Below, in pieces: positions 1 through 9,331 of a stretch of 64,000 bases of DNA. Position numbers and translations under genes: made by a program. Source of the stretch: Pseudolabrys sp. GTDB lineage: Bacteria; Pseudomonadota; Alphaproteobacteria; Rhizobiales; Xanthobacteraceae. The stretch spans positions 111,345 through 175,344 of the forward strand of contig JAFIGS010000005.1 of NCBI GenBank assembly GCA_017849615.1, read 5' to 3'. A model generated the notes under the pieces. The model made no database searches. It was given only the letters and a program-made list of their open reading frames with translations, and was not told the origin of the DNA. Every line of letters begins with the position of its first letter. Positions within the stretch are counted from its first letter, which is position 1.

Positions 1-720
<720 letters not shown>

Positions 721-789
721 GGCCGCCTCGCCGAAGCGTCAGGGCGGGCCTTAAACCTAGCCTTAACGCCGATGCGGCATTTTGCGGCC

Positions 790-1107
790 ATGGTTTCGCA
801 TCGCCGCCGCCACGCCATCCTGACCGTGATCGGTCTCTACCTGTTCGCCGCAGCCTTCATCGGCTATTTCGCGGTCAATGCCTTCACCGGCAACCGTGGC
901 CTGCGCGCGCAACAGGAAATCGAGCAGCAGCTCGGGCTGATGCAGACGGAATTGGCCCAGATCCGCAGCGAGAAGGCATCGTGGGAGCGCCGGGTGGCGC
1001 TGCTGCGCAACGACAAGATCGATCCCGACATGCTGGACGAGCGCGCCCGCGCTCTGATCGGCCTCGGCGATCCGCGCGATGTGACACTTTTGCTCACGCC
1101 GCGCTAA
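790..1107 (+). CDS. FtsB/DivIC family septum formation initiator
   Basis: Small bitopic membrane protein of about 105 residues. A short basic N-terminus (MVSHRRRH) is followed by one transmembrane segment (about residues 9-30) and then a Gln/Glu-rich coiled coil, the layout of FtsB/DivIC proteins that join FtsL and FtsQ in the divisome. I chose the ATG at 790 because the basic stretch begins there; an in-frame ATG at 772 would add six residues. The position between eno and pdhA is the usual one for this gene in Hyphomicrobiales. The family call is secure from architecture and context; the specific symbol is not. Confidence 0.8.
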   Translation: MVSHRRRHAILTVIGLYLFAAAFIGYFAVNAFTGNRGLRAQQEIEQQLGLMQTELAQIRSEKASWERRVALLRNDKIDPDMLDERARALIGLGDPRDVTLLLTPR

Positions 1108-1370
1108 CCCGGCCTCAATCGTCCTCCGCAGCATTTCAGACGGACGTTTCGCTGCATCGCAGCGTTGACGGCGGGCGCTTCCGCGCCTCCGTAAATTGGG
1201 CTATTTGAACAAGGGCGGCCTTCCGCCGGAACTCCGCCGGGATCCGGGGTTTTTCGGAGCCGCGCACGAAAACGACGCCGCGCTGCCTTTTTTTGAAAAG
1301 ATCGTGCGTCGGCAAAATGTTACGACCGCTTTTGCCAAGGCCGCAAAGGCCAGTCGTCTAGGGAGTGTCC

Positions 1371-2429
1371 ATGCCGGCGGTTTCCGCAGCTTCCTCCAGC
1401 AGCAAGGCTGCAAGCACCAGGTCCGATGGTGCAAAATCCAGTTCGCCGCGCGCGGCTGCGCCCATTGCCGACTTTTCCAAGGATCAGGACCTCTCGGCCT
1501 ACAAGTCGATGCTGACGATTCGCCGCTTCGAGGAGAAGGCGGGTCAGCTTTACGGCATGGGTCTGATCGGCGGCTTCTGCCATCTCTACATTGGCCAGGA
1601 AGCCGTCGTCGTCGGCATGCAGATGGCCCTGAAGGACGGCGACCAGGTCATCACCGGCTATCGCGATCATGGCCACATGCTCGCCACCGGCATGGAAGCC
1701 AAGGGCGTCATGGCCGAACTCACCGGCCGCGCCCAGGGCTATTCCAAGGGCAAGGGCGGCTCGATGCACATGTTCTCGAAGGAGAAGGGCTTCTTCGGCG
1801 GCCACGGCATCGTCGGCGCCCAGGTGCCGCTCGGCACCGGTCTCGCCTTCGCCAACCGCTATCGTGGCAACGACAACGTCTCGATCACCTATTTCGGCGA
1901 CGGCGCCGCCAATCAGGGCCAGGTCTACGAGAGCTTCAACATGGCCGAGCTCTGGAAGCTGCCGGTCGTCTACGTTATCGAAAACAACCGTTACGCCATG
2001 GGCACCTCGGTCAACCGCGCCTCGGCGCAGACCGATTTCTCCAAGCGCGGCGTCTCGTTCAACATTCCGGGCGAGCAGGTCGACGGCATGGACGTGCGCG
2101 CCGTGAAGGCCGCCGGCGACAAGGCGGTCGAATGGTGCCGGAAGGGCAAGGGCCCGTTCATTCTCGAAATGCTCACCTACCGCTATCGCGGCCACTCGAT
2201 GTCCGACCCGGCGAAGTACCGCACGCGCGAGGAAGTCGACAAGGTGCGCACGACGCATGACCCGATCGACATGGTGCGGGCCCGCATCATCGAGAAGAAG
2301 TTCGCGACCGAAGACGAGTTGAAGAAGATCGACGCCGAAGTGCGCGACTACGTCAACGACTCGGCTGAGTTCGCCACGCATGATCCCGAGCCGGATGTGT
2401 CCGAGCTCTATACCGACATTTACCGTTAG
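1371..2429 (+). CDS. pdhA: Pyruvate dehydrogenase E1 component, alpha subunit
   Basis: Thiamine-diphosphate-dependent decarboxylase subunit of the pyruvate dehydrogenase complex, about 352 residues, the usual length. Visible family segments are the FCHLYIGQEAVVVG region, the DGDQVITGYRDHGH loop, and the ThDP/Mg motif beginning GDGAANQGQVYE and ending near ENNRYAMGT. The phosphorylation-loop region RYRGHSMSDP is also present. The start is the ATG at 1371 because AGGGAG lies six bases upstream; an in-frame GTG sits at 1365. An alanine/serine-rich N-terminal tail of about 40 residues precedes the conserved part. It heads the pdhA-pdhB-pdhC-lpd run. Confidence 0.97.
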   Translation: MPAVSAASSSSKAASTRSDGAKSSSPRAAAPIADFSKDQDLSAYKSMLTIRRFEEKAGQLYGMGLIGGFCHLYIGQEAVVVGMQMALKDGDQVITGYRDHGHMLATGMEAKGVMAELTGRAQGYSKGKGGSMHMFSKEKGFFGGHGIVGAQVPLGTGLAFANRYRGNDNVSITYFGDGAANQGQVYESFNMAELWKLPVVYVIENNRYAMGTSVNRASAQTDFSKRGVSFNIPGEQVDGMDVRAVKAAGDKAVEWCRKGKGPFILEMLTYRYRGHSMSDPAKYRTREEVDKVRTTHDPIDMVRARIIEKKFATEDELKKIDAEVRDYVNDSAEFATHDPEPDVSELYTDIYR

Positions 2430-2430
2430 C

Positions 2431-2479
2431 GCGCATGATCCCGAAAAGTGGGAACCGGTTTTCGGACAAGATCATGCGC
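2431..2479 (+). repeat. Short palindromic intergenic repeat, copy 1
   Basis: A 49-bp element between pdhA and pdhB with perfect terminal inverted repeats GCGCATGATC and GATCATGCGC. The interior contains CGAAAA and GGTTTTCGG. It matches the copy at 24346-24395 in both termini and in the interior GGTTTTCGG. Elements of this form are common between rhizobial genes, and a hairpin here could affect the relative expression of the E1 alpha and beta subunits (inference). Confidence 0.85.
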
Positions 2480-2532
2480 AAACAGAAAATGCGCGGCTTA
2501 GTTAGAACTTCGATCAGGATTTCATAGCGCCC

Positions 2533-3945
2533 ATGCCGACCGACATTCTCATGCCTGCGCTTTCGCCCACGATGGAAAAGGGCAACCTTGCCAAGTGGCT
2601 GAAGAAGGAGGGCGACACGGTCAAGTCCGGCGACATCATCGCCGAGATCGAAACCGACAAGGCGACCATGGAAGTGGAAGCCGCCGACGAAGGCACGCTC
2701 GGCAAAATCCTGGTGCCCGAAGGCACGCAGGACGTCGCCGTGAATACGCCGATCGCCGTGATCCTCGGCGACGGCGAGAAAGCCGGCGACATCAAAGCCA
2801 GTGCCCCCAAAGCCGATAAGCCGGTTACGGAAAAGGTGAAGGAAGACGCGCCGTCCGCCGAGAAGGCGATCGCCGAAACCAGGGCGCCGCAGAAGGCCGA
2901 AACCGCTGTCGCGCCGCCGCCGGTGCAGGCCGCCAACGATCCGTCGATCCCCGAAGGCACCGAGATGGTGCAGATGACCATGCGCGAAGCCCTGCGCGAC
3001 GCCATGGCCGAGGAAATGCGCGCCGACAAGGACGTCTTCGTCATGGGCGAAGAGGTCGCGGAATATCAGGGCGCCTACAAGGTGACGCAGGGCCTGCTGC
3101 AGGAGTTCGGCGACAAGCGCGTCATCGACACGCCGATCACGGAGCACGGCTTTGCCGGTCTAGGTGTCGGCGCGGCGCTCGCCGGTCTCAAACCGATCGT
3201 CGAATTCATGACCTGGAATTTTGCCATGCAGGCGATCGACCAGATCATCAACTCCGCCGCCAAGACGCTCTATATGTCGGGCGGCCAGATGGGCTGTCAG
3301 ATCGTATTCCGCGGCCCGAACGGCGCCGCCGCGCGCGTCGCCGCGCAGCACAGCCAGGATTATTCGGCCTGGTACTCGCACATTCCGGGCCTGCGCGTCG
3401 TGTCGCCGTCGAACCCGGCCGACGCGAAGGGCCTGCTGAAAGCGGCGATCCGCGACAAGAATCCCGTCGTCTTCCTCGAGAACGAAATTCTCTACGGCCA
3501 GTCCGGCCCGGTGCCGAAGCTCGATGACTTCGTGCTGCCGATCGGCAAGGCGCGCATCGCGCGCGCCGGCAAGGACGTGACCATCGTCTCGTGGTCGATG
3601 GGCATGCGCTACGCGCTCGAGGCCGCCGAGACTTTGGCCAAGGAAGGCATCGAGGCCGAAGTCATCGACCTGCGCACGCTCAAGCCGATGGACACCGAGA
3701 CCATCATCGAGTCGGTCAAGAAGACAGGCCGCGTCGTCACGGTGGAAGAGGGCTGGGCGCAGTCCGGCGTCGGCGCCGAGATCGCGGCCCGCGTCATGGA
3801 GCAGGCCTTCGACTATCTCGATGCGCCGGTTGCGCGCGTGTCGGGCAAGGAAGTGCCGATGCCTTACGCCGCCAACCTCGAGAAGCTTGCGCTGCCCTCG
3901 GCGGCGGAAGTGGTCGAGGCCGCCAAATCCGTCAGCTACAAATAA
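2533..3945 (+). CDS. pdhB: Pyruvate dehydrogenase E1 component, beta subunit with N-terminal lipoyl domain
   Basis: E1 beta subunit of 470 residues. Residues 1-80 form a lipoyl domain with the modified lysine in ETDKATME. An Ala/Pro/Lys-rich linker runs from about 80 to 135. The E1 beta fold follows ([13 protein letters not shown], the [15 protein letters not shown] segment, [25 protein letters not shown]). An E1 beta carrying its own lipoyl domain is typical of alphaproteobacterial PDH. The lipoyl domain is nearly the same as that of the neighbouring E2, which suggests duplication. It pairs with PdhA and precedes pdhC by 18 bp. Confidence 0.97.
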   Translation: MPTDILMPALSPTMEKGNLAKWLKKEGDTVKSGDIIAEIETDKATMEVEAADEGTLGKILVPEGTQDVAVNTPIAVILGDGEKAGDIKASAPKADKPVTEKVKEDAPSAEKAIAETRAPQKAETAVAPPPVQAANDPSIPEGTEMVQMTMREALRDAMAEEMRADKDVFVMGEEVAEYQGAYKVTQGLLQEFGDKRVIDTPITEHGFAGLGVGAALAGLKPIVEFMTWNFAMQAIDQIINSAAKTLYMSGGQMGCQIVFRGPNGAAARVAAQHSQDYSAWYSHIPGLRVVSPSNPADAKGLLKAAIRDKNPVVFLENEILYGQSGPVPKLDDFVLPIGKARIARAGKDVTIVSWSMGMRYALEAAETLAKEGIEAEVIDLRTLKPMDTETIIESVKKTGRVVTVEEGWAQSGVGAEIAARVMEQAFDYLDAPVARVSGKEVPMPYAANLEKLALPSAAEVVEAAKSVSYK

Positions 3946-3963
3946 GTCCCGGTAGGCTCTCCC

Positions 3964-5364
3964 ATGGCGACCAACATCCTCATGCCCGCGCTGTCGCCCA
4001 CGATGGAGAAGGGCAACCTCGCCAAGTGGCTCAAGAAGGAAGGCGACAAGGTCAAGGCCGGCGACATCATCGCCGAGATCGAGACCGACAAGGCGACGAT
4101 GGAATACGAGGCGGTCGATGAAGGCACGATCGCCAAGATCATCGTGCCCGACGGCACGCAGGATGTCGCCGTCAATGCGCCGATCGCCGTGCTCGCCGCC
4201 GAGGGCGAGGACGTGAAGGCCGCCGCTTCGAGCGCCGCGAGCGCGCCGAAGGCGGAAGCGAAATCTGAACCCAAGTCCGAGGCGAAGGCCACTTCACCCT
4301 CTCCCCAACCCTCTCCCTCAAAGGGAGAGGGGGCGGGCAGTGCCGTGCCGCAGGCTCAGCGCCCTTCACCTCTCCCCGGCGGGGAGAGGTCGCCGCCGAA
4401 GGCGGCGGGAGAGGGGGCTGCTGCAGGCACCCGCATCTTCTCCACGCCACTCGCCCGCCGTCTCGCCAAGGACGCCGGCATCGACATCGCGCGCATCTCG
4501 GGCTCGGGTCCGCATGGCCGCGTCATCGCCAGCGATGTCGAAGCGGCGAAGTCCGGCAAGGGCCTGAAGGCCGCGGCCGCGCCAGCCACAGGCGCTCCGG
4601 CAGGAGCGCCGTCGCAACCTGCCATGACCGATCAGCAGATTCTCGGTCTCTACGAAGAGGGCTCTTACGAGAGCATCCCGCACGACGGCATGCGCCGCAC
4701 CATCGCGCAGCGCCTCACCATCGCCACCAACTCGATGCCGACCTTCTACCTCACGGTTGATTGCGACCTCGGCAAGCTGATGGCGGCGCGCGAGGACATC
4801 AATGCAGCGGCCGGCAAGGACAAGGACGGCAAGCCGCTCTACAAGCTGTCGGTCAACGACTTCGTCATCAAGGCCATGGCGATCGCGCTGCAGAAGATCC
4901 CGGAAGCCAATGTGTCGTGGACCGAAGCGGCGATGCTGCGTCACAAGCACTCCGACATTGGCGTCGCCGTGGCGCTGCCGTTCGGCCTGATCACGCCAAT
5001 CATCCGCCAGGCGGAGATCAAGACCTTGTCCGCCATCTCCAACGAGATGAAGGATCTCGCGGCGCGCGCCAAGGCCAAGAAGCTCAAGCCGAACGAATAC
5101 CAGGGCGGTTCGTCCTCGGTGTCCAATCTCGGCATGTTCGGCATCAAGGATTTCACCGCCATCATCAACCCGCCGCAGTCGTCGATCCTCGCGGTCGGCA
5201 CCGGCGAGGAGCGGGCGGTGGTGCGCAACGGTCAGATCGTCGCCGCCACCATGATGAGCGTGACCTTGTCGTGCGATCACCGCGCCATGGACGGCGCGCT
5301 GGGCGCCGAACTCATCACCGCCTTCAAGAAGCTGATCGAAAATCCGGTGATGATGGTGGTTTGA
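3964..5364 (+). CDS. pdhC: Dihydrolipoamide acetyltransferase (PDH E2)
   Basis: E2 core of the PDH complex, 466 residues. Domains in order: lipoyl domain (1-80, lysine in ETDKATME); a long linker (about 85-155); the peripheral-subunit-binding domain (about 157-195, [13 protein letters not shown] to HGRVIASDV); a second linker; and the catalytic CoA acetyltransferase domain (about 225-466) ending with the active-site motif SCDHRAMDG. The first linker contains a stretch rich in Ser, Pro, Gly and Glu encoded by a palindromic repeat (4294-4417), so the linker has been lengthened by an in-frame element. It transfers acetyl groups from lipoate to CoA. Confidence 0.97.
   Translation: MATNILMPALSPTMEKGNLAKWLKKEGDKVKAGDIIAEIETDKATMEYEAVDEGTIAKIIVPDGTQDVAVNAPIAVLAAEGEDVKAAASSAASAPKAEAKSEPKSEAKATSPSPQPSPSKGEGAGSAVPQAQRPSPLPGGERSPPKAAGEGAAAGTRIFSTPLARRLAKDAGIDIARISGSGPHGRVIASDVEAAKSGKGLKAAAAPATGAPAGAPSQPAMTDQQILGLYEEGSYESIPHDGMRRTIAQRLTIATNSMPTFYLTVDCDLGKLMAAREDINAAAGKDKDGKPLYKLSVNDFVIKAMAIALQKIPEANVSWTEAAMLRHKHSDIGVAVALPFGLITPIIRQAEIKTLSAISNEMKDLAARAKAKKLKPNEYQGGSSSVSNLGMFGIKDFTAIINPPQSSILAVGTGEERAVVRNGQIVAATMMSVTLSCDHRAMDGALGAELITAFKKLIENPVMMVV
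4294..4417 (+). repeat. Palindromic repeat inserted in frame within the pdhC linker
   Basis: About 124 bp built from nested inverted repeats: CCCTCTCCCT against AGGGAGAGGG (4309-4331), CCTCTCCCC against GGGGAGAGG (4369-4389), and CGCCGCC against GGCGGCG (4391-4407). It resembles the REP-like elements otherwise found between genes, but here it is read in frame and gives a Ser-Pro-Gly-Glu-rich peptide between the lipoyl and subunit-binding domains. No stop is created. Confidence 0.8.
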
Positions 5365-5370
5365 TCCTCC

Positions 5371-6207
5371 ATGAGCCAGCTTCTAAGGGATTATGATGAG
5401 GAAGCGCTAGTTCGTTGGTTGTTTACAGACCCGTCTCTGATATTTTCGTCATTTTCTTTTATGTTTCACGAGGCCTGCGGCTTTAATTTGGCGGATTGGG
5501 AGCTTGATTTTTGGTTTTCTGTTAAGCGTCAAGCGCTCGGTTTGAGTGCCCAAGGCAAGCCGGGCGATATTGACGTTCTGGTCGTTCCAAAATTCAGAAG
5601 CGATCGTTTCGTCGAGCGATCAATGGCAATCGAAGTTAAGCGCCTTTTTGCCCCGCGAGAGAAGAGACAAAAGAGCCCAAATAGCTTTGGCGCAAGTCAG
5701 GTCAAAGGTCTCTTTACCGACGGTTTTCCGTTCGCCGGTCTAATGCATCTAGTTTTGGCTGAAGCATCGCACGACCACGACCTGTTTCCAATTCCTATTA
5801 TAATTGGAGTAAACCGCCACGGTGAGTATGTTCATGGCGAGACTGTGCAAATTGACCCTGCGGGATTCGACGTGGCAGTCCGGCATTCCGGTCGATTGTC
5901 CAAAATCGATTTGCCATACTTTTCAGGCTATAATGTGCAGATGTTTCAATTAAGCGCAGAAGGCGAGCGCTTCACAAGTATGAGCGTTAACGAAAACAGG
6001 GCGCCAATGCGTAACCCGGATTGCTCTGAGAATCTGCTTCGCGCATTGAAGCGCTTCGACGTAGAGCCAGATTGCTCGGTACGATTTACGTATGGCCGTG
6101 TGGATATTCGTCACAAGCCGTATTTTGATGAAGCAGACAACTTGATGCCCCTAATCGACGATCCGGGCGCGACCGTCTCAAGTTTTACTCCTGCAACGAA
6201 GAACTAA
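5371..6207 (+). CDS. Unrecognised protein with PD-(D/E)xK nuclease-like pattern, inserted in the pdh operon
   Basis: A 278-residue protein of no family I can name. Residues 65-90 read as GDIDVLVV, a spacer, then AIEVK, and a Gln follows at about 110. The order D68, E88-x-K90, Q110 is that of a PD-(D/E)xK (RecB/restriction-type) nuclease core: a metal-binding Asp at the end of one strand, ExK in the next, then a QxxxY-like helix position. The gene is visibly AT-richer and uses codons (ttt, att, aga, tta) rare in its neighbours, suggesting transfer. It begins 6 bp after pdhC and ends 2 bp before lpd, so it is probably co-transcribed. No partner methylase or toxin-antitoxin gene is adjacent. Function unknown; nuclease activity is inference from the motif. 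Confidence 0.75.
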   Translation: MSQLLRDYDEEALVRWLFTDPSLIFSSFSFMFHEACGFNLADWELDFWFSVKRQALGLSAQGKPGDIDVLVVPKFRSDRFVERSMAIEVKRLFAPREKRQKSPNSFGASQVKGLFTDGFPFAGLMHLVLAEASHDHDLFPIPIIIGVNRHGEYVHGETVQIDPAGFDVAVRHSGRLSKIDLPYFSGYNVQMFQLSAEGERFTSMSVNENRAPMRNPDCSENLLRALKRFDVEPDCSVRFTYGRVDIRHKPYFDEADNLMPLIDDPGATVSSFTPATKN

Positions 6208-6209
6208 CC

Positions 6210-7637
6210 ATGGCCGACACATCTTTCGACATCATCATCATCGGCGCCGGTCCCGGCGGCTATGTCACCGCCATTCGCGCGGCGCAGCTCGGCTTCAAGG
6301 TCGCGGTGGTGGAGCGCCAGTTCCTCGGCGGCATCTGCAACAACTGGGGCTGCATTCCGACCAAGGCGCTGCTGCGCTCCGCCGAGATCTATCACTACAT
6401 GACGCACGCCAAAGACTACGGCCTGGCGGCGGAGAACGTGAAGGCCGATCCCGCCGCAGTGATCGCGCGCTCGCGCGGCGTGGTGAACCGACTCAATACC
6501 GGCGTCGGCTTCCTGTTCAAGAAGAACAAGATCACCGTCATCAAGGGTGAAGCCGTCATCGACGCGCCCGGCAAGATCACGGTCAAGAACTACGACTCGC
6601 CGCTCGTGAACATGCCGAAGGACGCGCTCGGCGCCGGCACCTATCAGGCCAAGCACATCATCGTCGCCACCGGCGCGCGGCCGCGCACGCTGCCGGGCCT
6701 CGAGCCGGACGGCAAGCTGGTCTGGACCTATTTCGACGCGCTCGCCGCCACCCAACTCCCGCAGGCGCTGCTGGTGGTCGGCTCCGGCGCCATCGGCATC
6801 GAATTCGCCTCGTTCTATCGCACCATGGGCGCCGAGGTGACCGTGGTCGAAGTGCTGCCGCAGATCCTCCCGGTGGAGGATGCCGAGATCGCCGGCATCG
6901 CCCGCAAGCAGTTCGAGAAGCAGGGCATGAAGATCATCGCCGGCGCCAAGGTCACCAAGCTCGACAAGAAGGCCGACAGCGTCACCGCCACCATCGAGGT
7001 TAACGGCAAGGCCGAGCAGATCACGATCGATCGCGTCATCGCCGCCGTGGGCGTCGTCGGCAATGTCGAGAACCTCGGCCTCGAGAAGGCCGGCGTGAAG
7101 ATCGAGCGCGGCGTCATCAAGATCGACGATTACGGCAAGACCAATGTGCCGGGCATCTATGCCATCGGCGACGTCGCCGGCCCGCCGATGCTGGCGCACA
7201 AGGCCGAGCACGAAGGTATCGTCTGCGTCGAGGCCATCAAGGGTCTGCATCCGCACCCGATGGACAGGCAGAAGATTCCGGGCTGCACGTACTGCCATCC
7301 GCAGATTGCTTCGGTCGGCCTGACCGAAGCCGCGGCCAAGGAGAAGAAGCTGGATATCCGCATCGGACGCTTTCCCTTTATGGGCAACGGCAAGGCCATT
7401 GCGCAGGGCGAGGACCAGGGCCTCGTGAAAGTCATCTTCGACAAGAAGACCGGCCAGTTGCTGGGCGCGCACATGGTCGGCTCGGAAGTGACCGAACTGA
7501 TCCAGGGCTTCGTGGTGGCGATGAACCTGGAAACCACCGAAGAAGAATTGATGCATACCATCTTCCCACATCCGACGATTTCGGAGACGATGAAGGAAGC
7601 GGTGCTCGATGCTTACGGGCGCGTGTTGAATATGTAG
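6210..7637 (+). CDS. lpdA: Dihydrolipoyl dehydrogenase (E3)
   Basis: FAD-dependent disulfide reductase that reoxidises dihydrolipoamide with NAD, 475 residues. Visible are the N-terminal FAD motif IGAGPGGYVTAIRAAQLG, the redox disulfide in GGICNNWGCIPTKALL, the NAD-binding GSGAIGIEFASFYRTMG, the second FAD segment YAIGDVAGPPMLAHKAEHEG, and the C-terminal active-site HPTISE. The CNNWGC form of the redox motif differs from the more usual CLNVGC, but both cysteines are present. It closes the pdh run after the inserted gene. Confidence 0.96.
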   Translation: MADTSFDIIIIGAGPGGYVTAIRAAQLGFKVAVVERQFLGGICNNWGCIPTKALLRSAEIYHYMTHAKDYGLAAENVKADPAAVIARSRGVVNRLNTGVGFLFKKNKITVIKGEAVIDAPGKITVKNYDSPLVNMPKDALGAGTYQAKHIIVATGARPRTLPGLEPDGKLVWTYFDALAATQLPQALLVVGSGAIGIEFASFYRTMGAEVTVVEVLPQILPVEDAEIAGIARKQFEKQGMKIIAGAKVTKLDKKADSVTATIEVNGKAEQITIDRVIAAVGVVGNVENLGLEKAGVKIERGVIKIDDYGKTNVPGIYAIGDVAGPPMLAHKAEHEGIVCVEAIKGLHPHPMDRQKIPGCTYCHPQIASVGLTEAAAKEKKLDIRIGRFPFMGNGKAIAQGEDQGLVKVIFDKKTGQLLGAHMVGSEVTELIQGFVVAMNLETTEEELMHTIFPHPTISETMKEAVLDAYGRVLNM

Positions 7638-7644
7638 CCTCGGC

Positions 7645-7747
7645 GTCATTCCGGGACGGTCCGCAGGACCGGGCCCGGAATCCATACGCCGCAGCACAGG
7701 GGTTATGGATTCCGGGCTCACGACCTTTGGTCGTGCCCCGGAATGAC
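7645..7747 (+). repeat. Long palindromic intergenic repeat
   Basis: About 103 bp between lpdA and cysK, beginning GTCATTCCGGG and ending CCCCGGAATGAC, with an internal GGATTCC/GGAATCC pairing. It shares the string CCGGAATCCATACGCCGCAGC with the repeat at 60984, so the two are copies of one family. Confidence 0.8.
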
Positions 7748-7759
7748 CGGGAGACTGTC

Positions 7760-8812
7760 ATGGCCAAATACAATTCGATCCTCGACACCGTCGGCCGCAC
7801 GCCGTGCGTCAAGATCAACAAACTCGGGCCGAAAGGCATCACTCTCTACGTCAAGATCGAGGCCTTCAATCCGCTCGGCTCGGTCAAGGATCGCCTCGCG
7901 CTCGGCGTCATCGAGGCCGCCGAGAAATCCGGCGAGCTCAAGCCCGGCATGACGGTGGTGGAGGCGACCTCCGGCAACACGGGCATCGGCCTTGCCATGG
8001 TCTGCGCCGCCAAGGGCTATCCGCTGGTTGTCACCATGGCGGAAACGTTTTCCGTGGAACGCCGCAAGCTGATGCGTTTCCTCGGCGCCAAGGTGGTGCT
8101 CACACCCGCCGCCGGTCGCGGCTTCGGCATGGTGGCCAAGGCGCAGGAACTGGCGAAGACCCACGGCTGGTTCCTGACGCGGCAGTTCGAGAACGAAGCC
8201 AATCCCGACATGCACGAGCGCACCACGGGCCGCGAGATCGTCGACGACTTCAAGGATACGGGGCTCGATTACTGGGTCACCGGATTCGGCACCGGCGGCA
8301 CCTTCAACGGCGTGTCGCGCGTGCTCAGGCGCAAAATGCCGTACACCAAAATCGTGCTGTGCGAGCCGGCCGATGCGCCGATGGTGTCGTCGCATACGCC
8401 GCAGGAGCGCAATGCCGACGGCACGCCCGCCAAGCCCAACGCCGCCTTCAAGCCGCATCCGATGCAGGGCTGGTCGCCAGACTTCATCCCGAAGATCACC
8501 GCCGAGGCGGTCGATCGCGGCGCCGCGTCCGAGACCATCACCATCGCCGGCCCGGACGCGCTCAAATGCGCCAGGGATCTGGCGCAGAAGGAAGGCATCT
8601 TCGTCGGCATCACCGCCGGCGCGACACTCGCCGGCGCGCTCAAGGTGGCCGAGAAGGCCGCGCCCGGTTCGACCATTCTCGCGATGCTGCCGGATACCGG
8701 GGAGCGCTATCTGTCGCCGCCGCTGTTCGCCGATGTCGGCGCCGACATGAACGACGACGAGGTCAAGATTTCGCTGTCGACGCCCGGCCAGCAGATGCCG
8801 GCGAAGACATGA
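7760..8812 (+). CDS. cysK: Cysteine synthase A (O-acetylserine sulfhydrylase), long variant
   Basis: PLP-dependent fold-type II enzyme making cysteine from O-acetylserine and sulfide, 350 residues. The Schiff-base lysine lies in NPLGSVKDR, the substrate-binding loop is TSGNTGIG, and the phosphate-binding glycine loop is GFGTGGTFNG. It is longer than the common 310-325 residues: where most CysK proteins have a short loop before a GIGAGF-like segment, this one has a longer loop of about 15 extra residues (near HTPQERNADG) leading to GWSPDF. The start is the ATG at 7760; the TTG upstream lies inside the palindromic repeat. Confidence 0.9.
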   Translation: MAKYNSILDTVGRTPCVKINKLGPKGITLYVKIEAFNPLGSVKDRLALGVIEAAEKSGELKPGMTVVEATSGNTGIGLAMVCAAKGYPLVVTMAETFSVERRKLMRFLGAKVVLTPAAGRGFGMVAKAQELAKTHGWFLTRQFENEANPDMHERTTGREIVDDFKDTGLDYWVTGFGTGGTFNGVSRVLRRKMPYTKIVLCEPADAPMVSSHTPQERNADGTPAKPNAAFKPHPMQGWSPDFIPKITAEAVDRGAASETITIAGPDALKCARDLAQKEGIFVGITAGATLAGALKVAEKAAPGSTILAMLPDTGERYLSPPLFADVGADMNDDEVKISLSTPGQQMPAKT

Positions 8813-8823
8813 GCTTATTTTTC

Positions 8824-8912
8824 GTCATGGCCGGGCTTGTCCCGGCCATCCACGCCTTGCTTGAATGCAAATAAGCAAGGCGTCGGATGCCCGGCATAAA
8901 GCCGGGCATGAC
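8824..8912 (+). repeat. Palindromic intergenic repeat
   Basis: About 89 bp starting GTCATGGCCGGGC and ending GCCCGGCATGAC-like, with internal arms CGCCTTGCTT and AAGCAAGGCG around a short AT-rich loop. It lies between cysK and the small membrane protein gene and could fold into one long hairpin. Confidence 0.75.
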
Positions 8913-8931
8913 GGTGGAGCAGGGGGACATC

Positions 8932-9174
8932 ATGGGTATTATCGCGTGGATCGTGGTCGGCCTAGTCGCCGGCTGGCTGGCGAATGTCATTCTCGGCGGC
9001 CGTGGTGGCCTGCTGGGCAACCTGGCGGTCGGGCTGGTCGGCGCCATCGTCGCCGGCGCCATCCTGCCGCGGCTCGGCATCTTCATTGCCCCGGATTTCA
9101 TCGGCAACATCATCAGCGCCACTATCGGGGCTGTGATTTTCCTGTTCGTCTGGCGCGCGATCCGGGGAGCCTGA
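8932..9174 (+). CDS. GlsB/YeaQ/YmgE family small membrane protein
   Basis: An 80-residue protein with three hydrophobic, glycine-rich segments (IIAWIVVGLVAGWLA; LLGNLAVGLVGAIVAG; IGAVIFLFVWRAI), the pattern of the transglycosylase-associated (GlsB/YeaQ) family, often linked to stress responses. The ATG at 8932 has AGGGGG eight to ten bases upstream and starts at the conserved MGII; an in-frame ATG at 8887 lies in the preceding repeat. It is flanked on both sides by palindromic repeats, so it is probably transcribed on its own. Confidence 0.88.
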   Translation: MGIIAWIVVGLVAGWLANVILGGRGGLLGNLAVGLVGAIVAGAILPRLGIFIAPDFIGNIISATIGAVIFLFVWRAIRGA

Positions 9175-9180
9175 CGCGTA

Positions 9181-9278
9181 CTGTCGCCCCCGCGAAGGCG
9201 GGGACCCATACGCCGTGCCCTCTCGATAGACTGCGGCGTATGGGTGCCGGGCCTCGCTCCGCTCGCCCGGGACGACAG
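9181..9278 (+). repeat. Palindromic intergenic repeat
   Basis: About 98 bp: CTGTCG at the left pairs with CGACAG at the right, CCCATACGCCG pairs with CGGCGTATGGG in the interior, and smaller hairpins are CCCCGCGAAGGCGGGG-like. It lies immediately after the GlsB-like gene and before lipA. Confidence 0.78.
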
Positions 9279-9331
9279 TCATGCGGGTCCATCACCTTGC
9301 AGCCCGGGCCCCGCAGCCGTAAGTATCCCCC

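Noticed and set aside
751-766. TTAA...TTAA upstream of the FtsB-like gene as a CtrA site
   Set aside because: The spacer is 8 bp, not 7, and the 3' half-site alone is too short to support binding.
7645-9278. Repeats around cysK and the GlsB-like gene as a CRISPR array
   Set aside because: They are single palindromic elements of different sequence and length, without regular spacers or cas genes.
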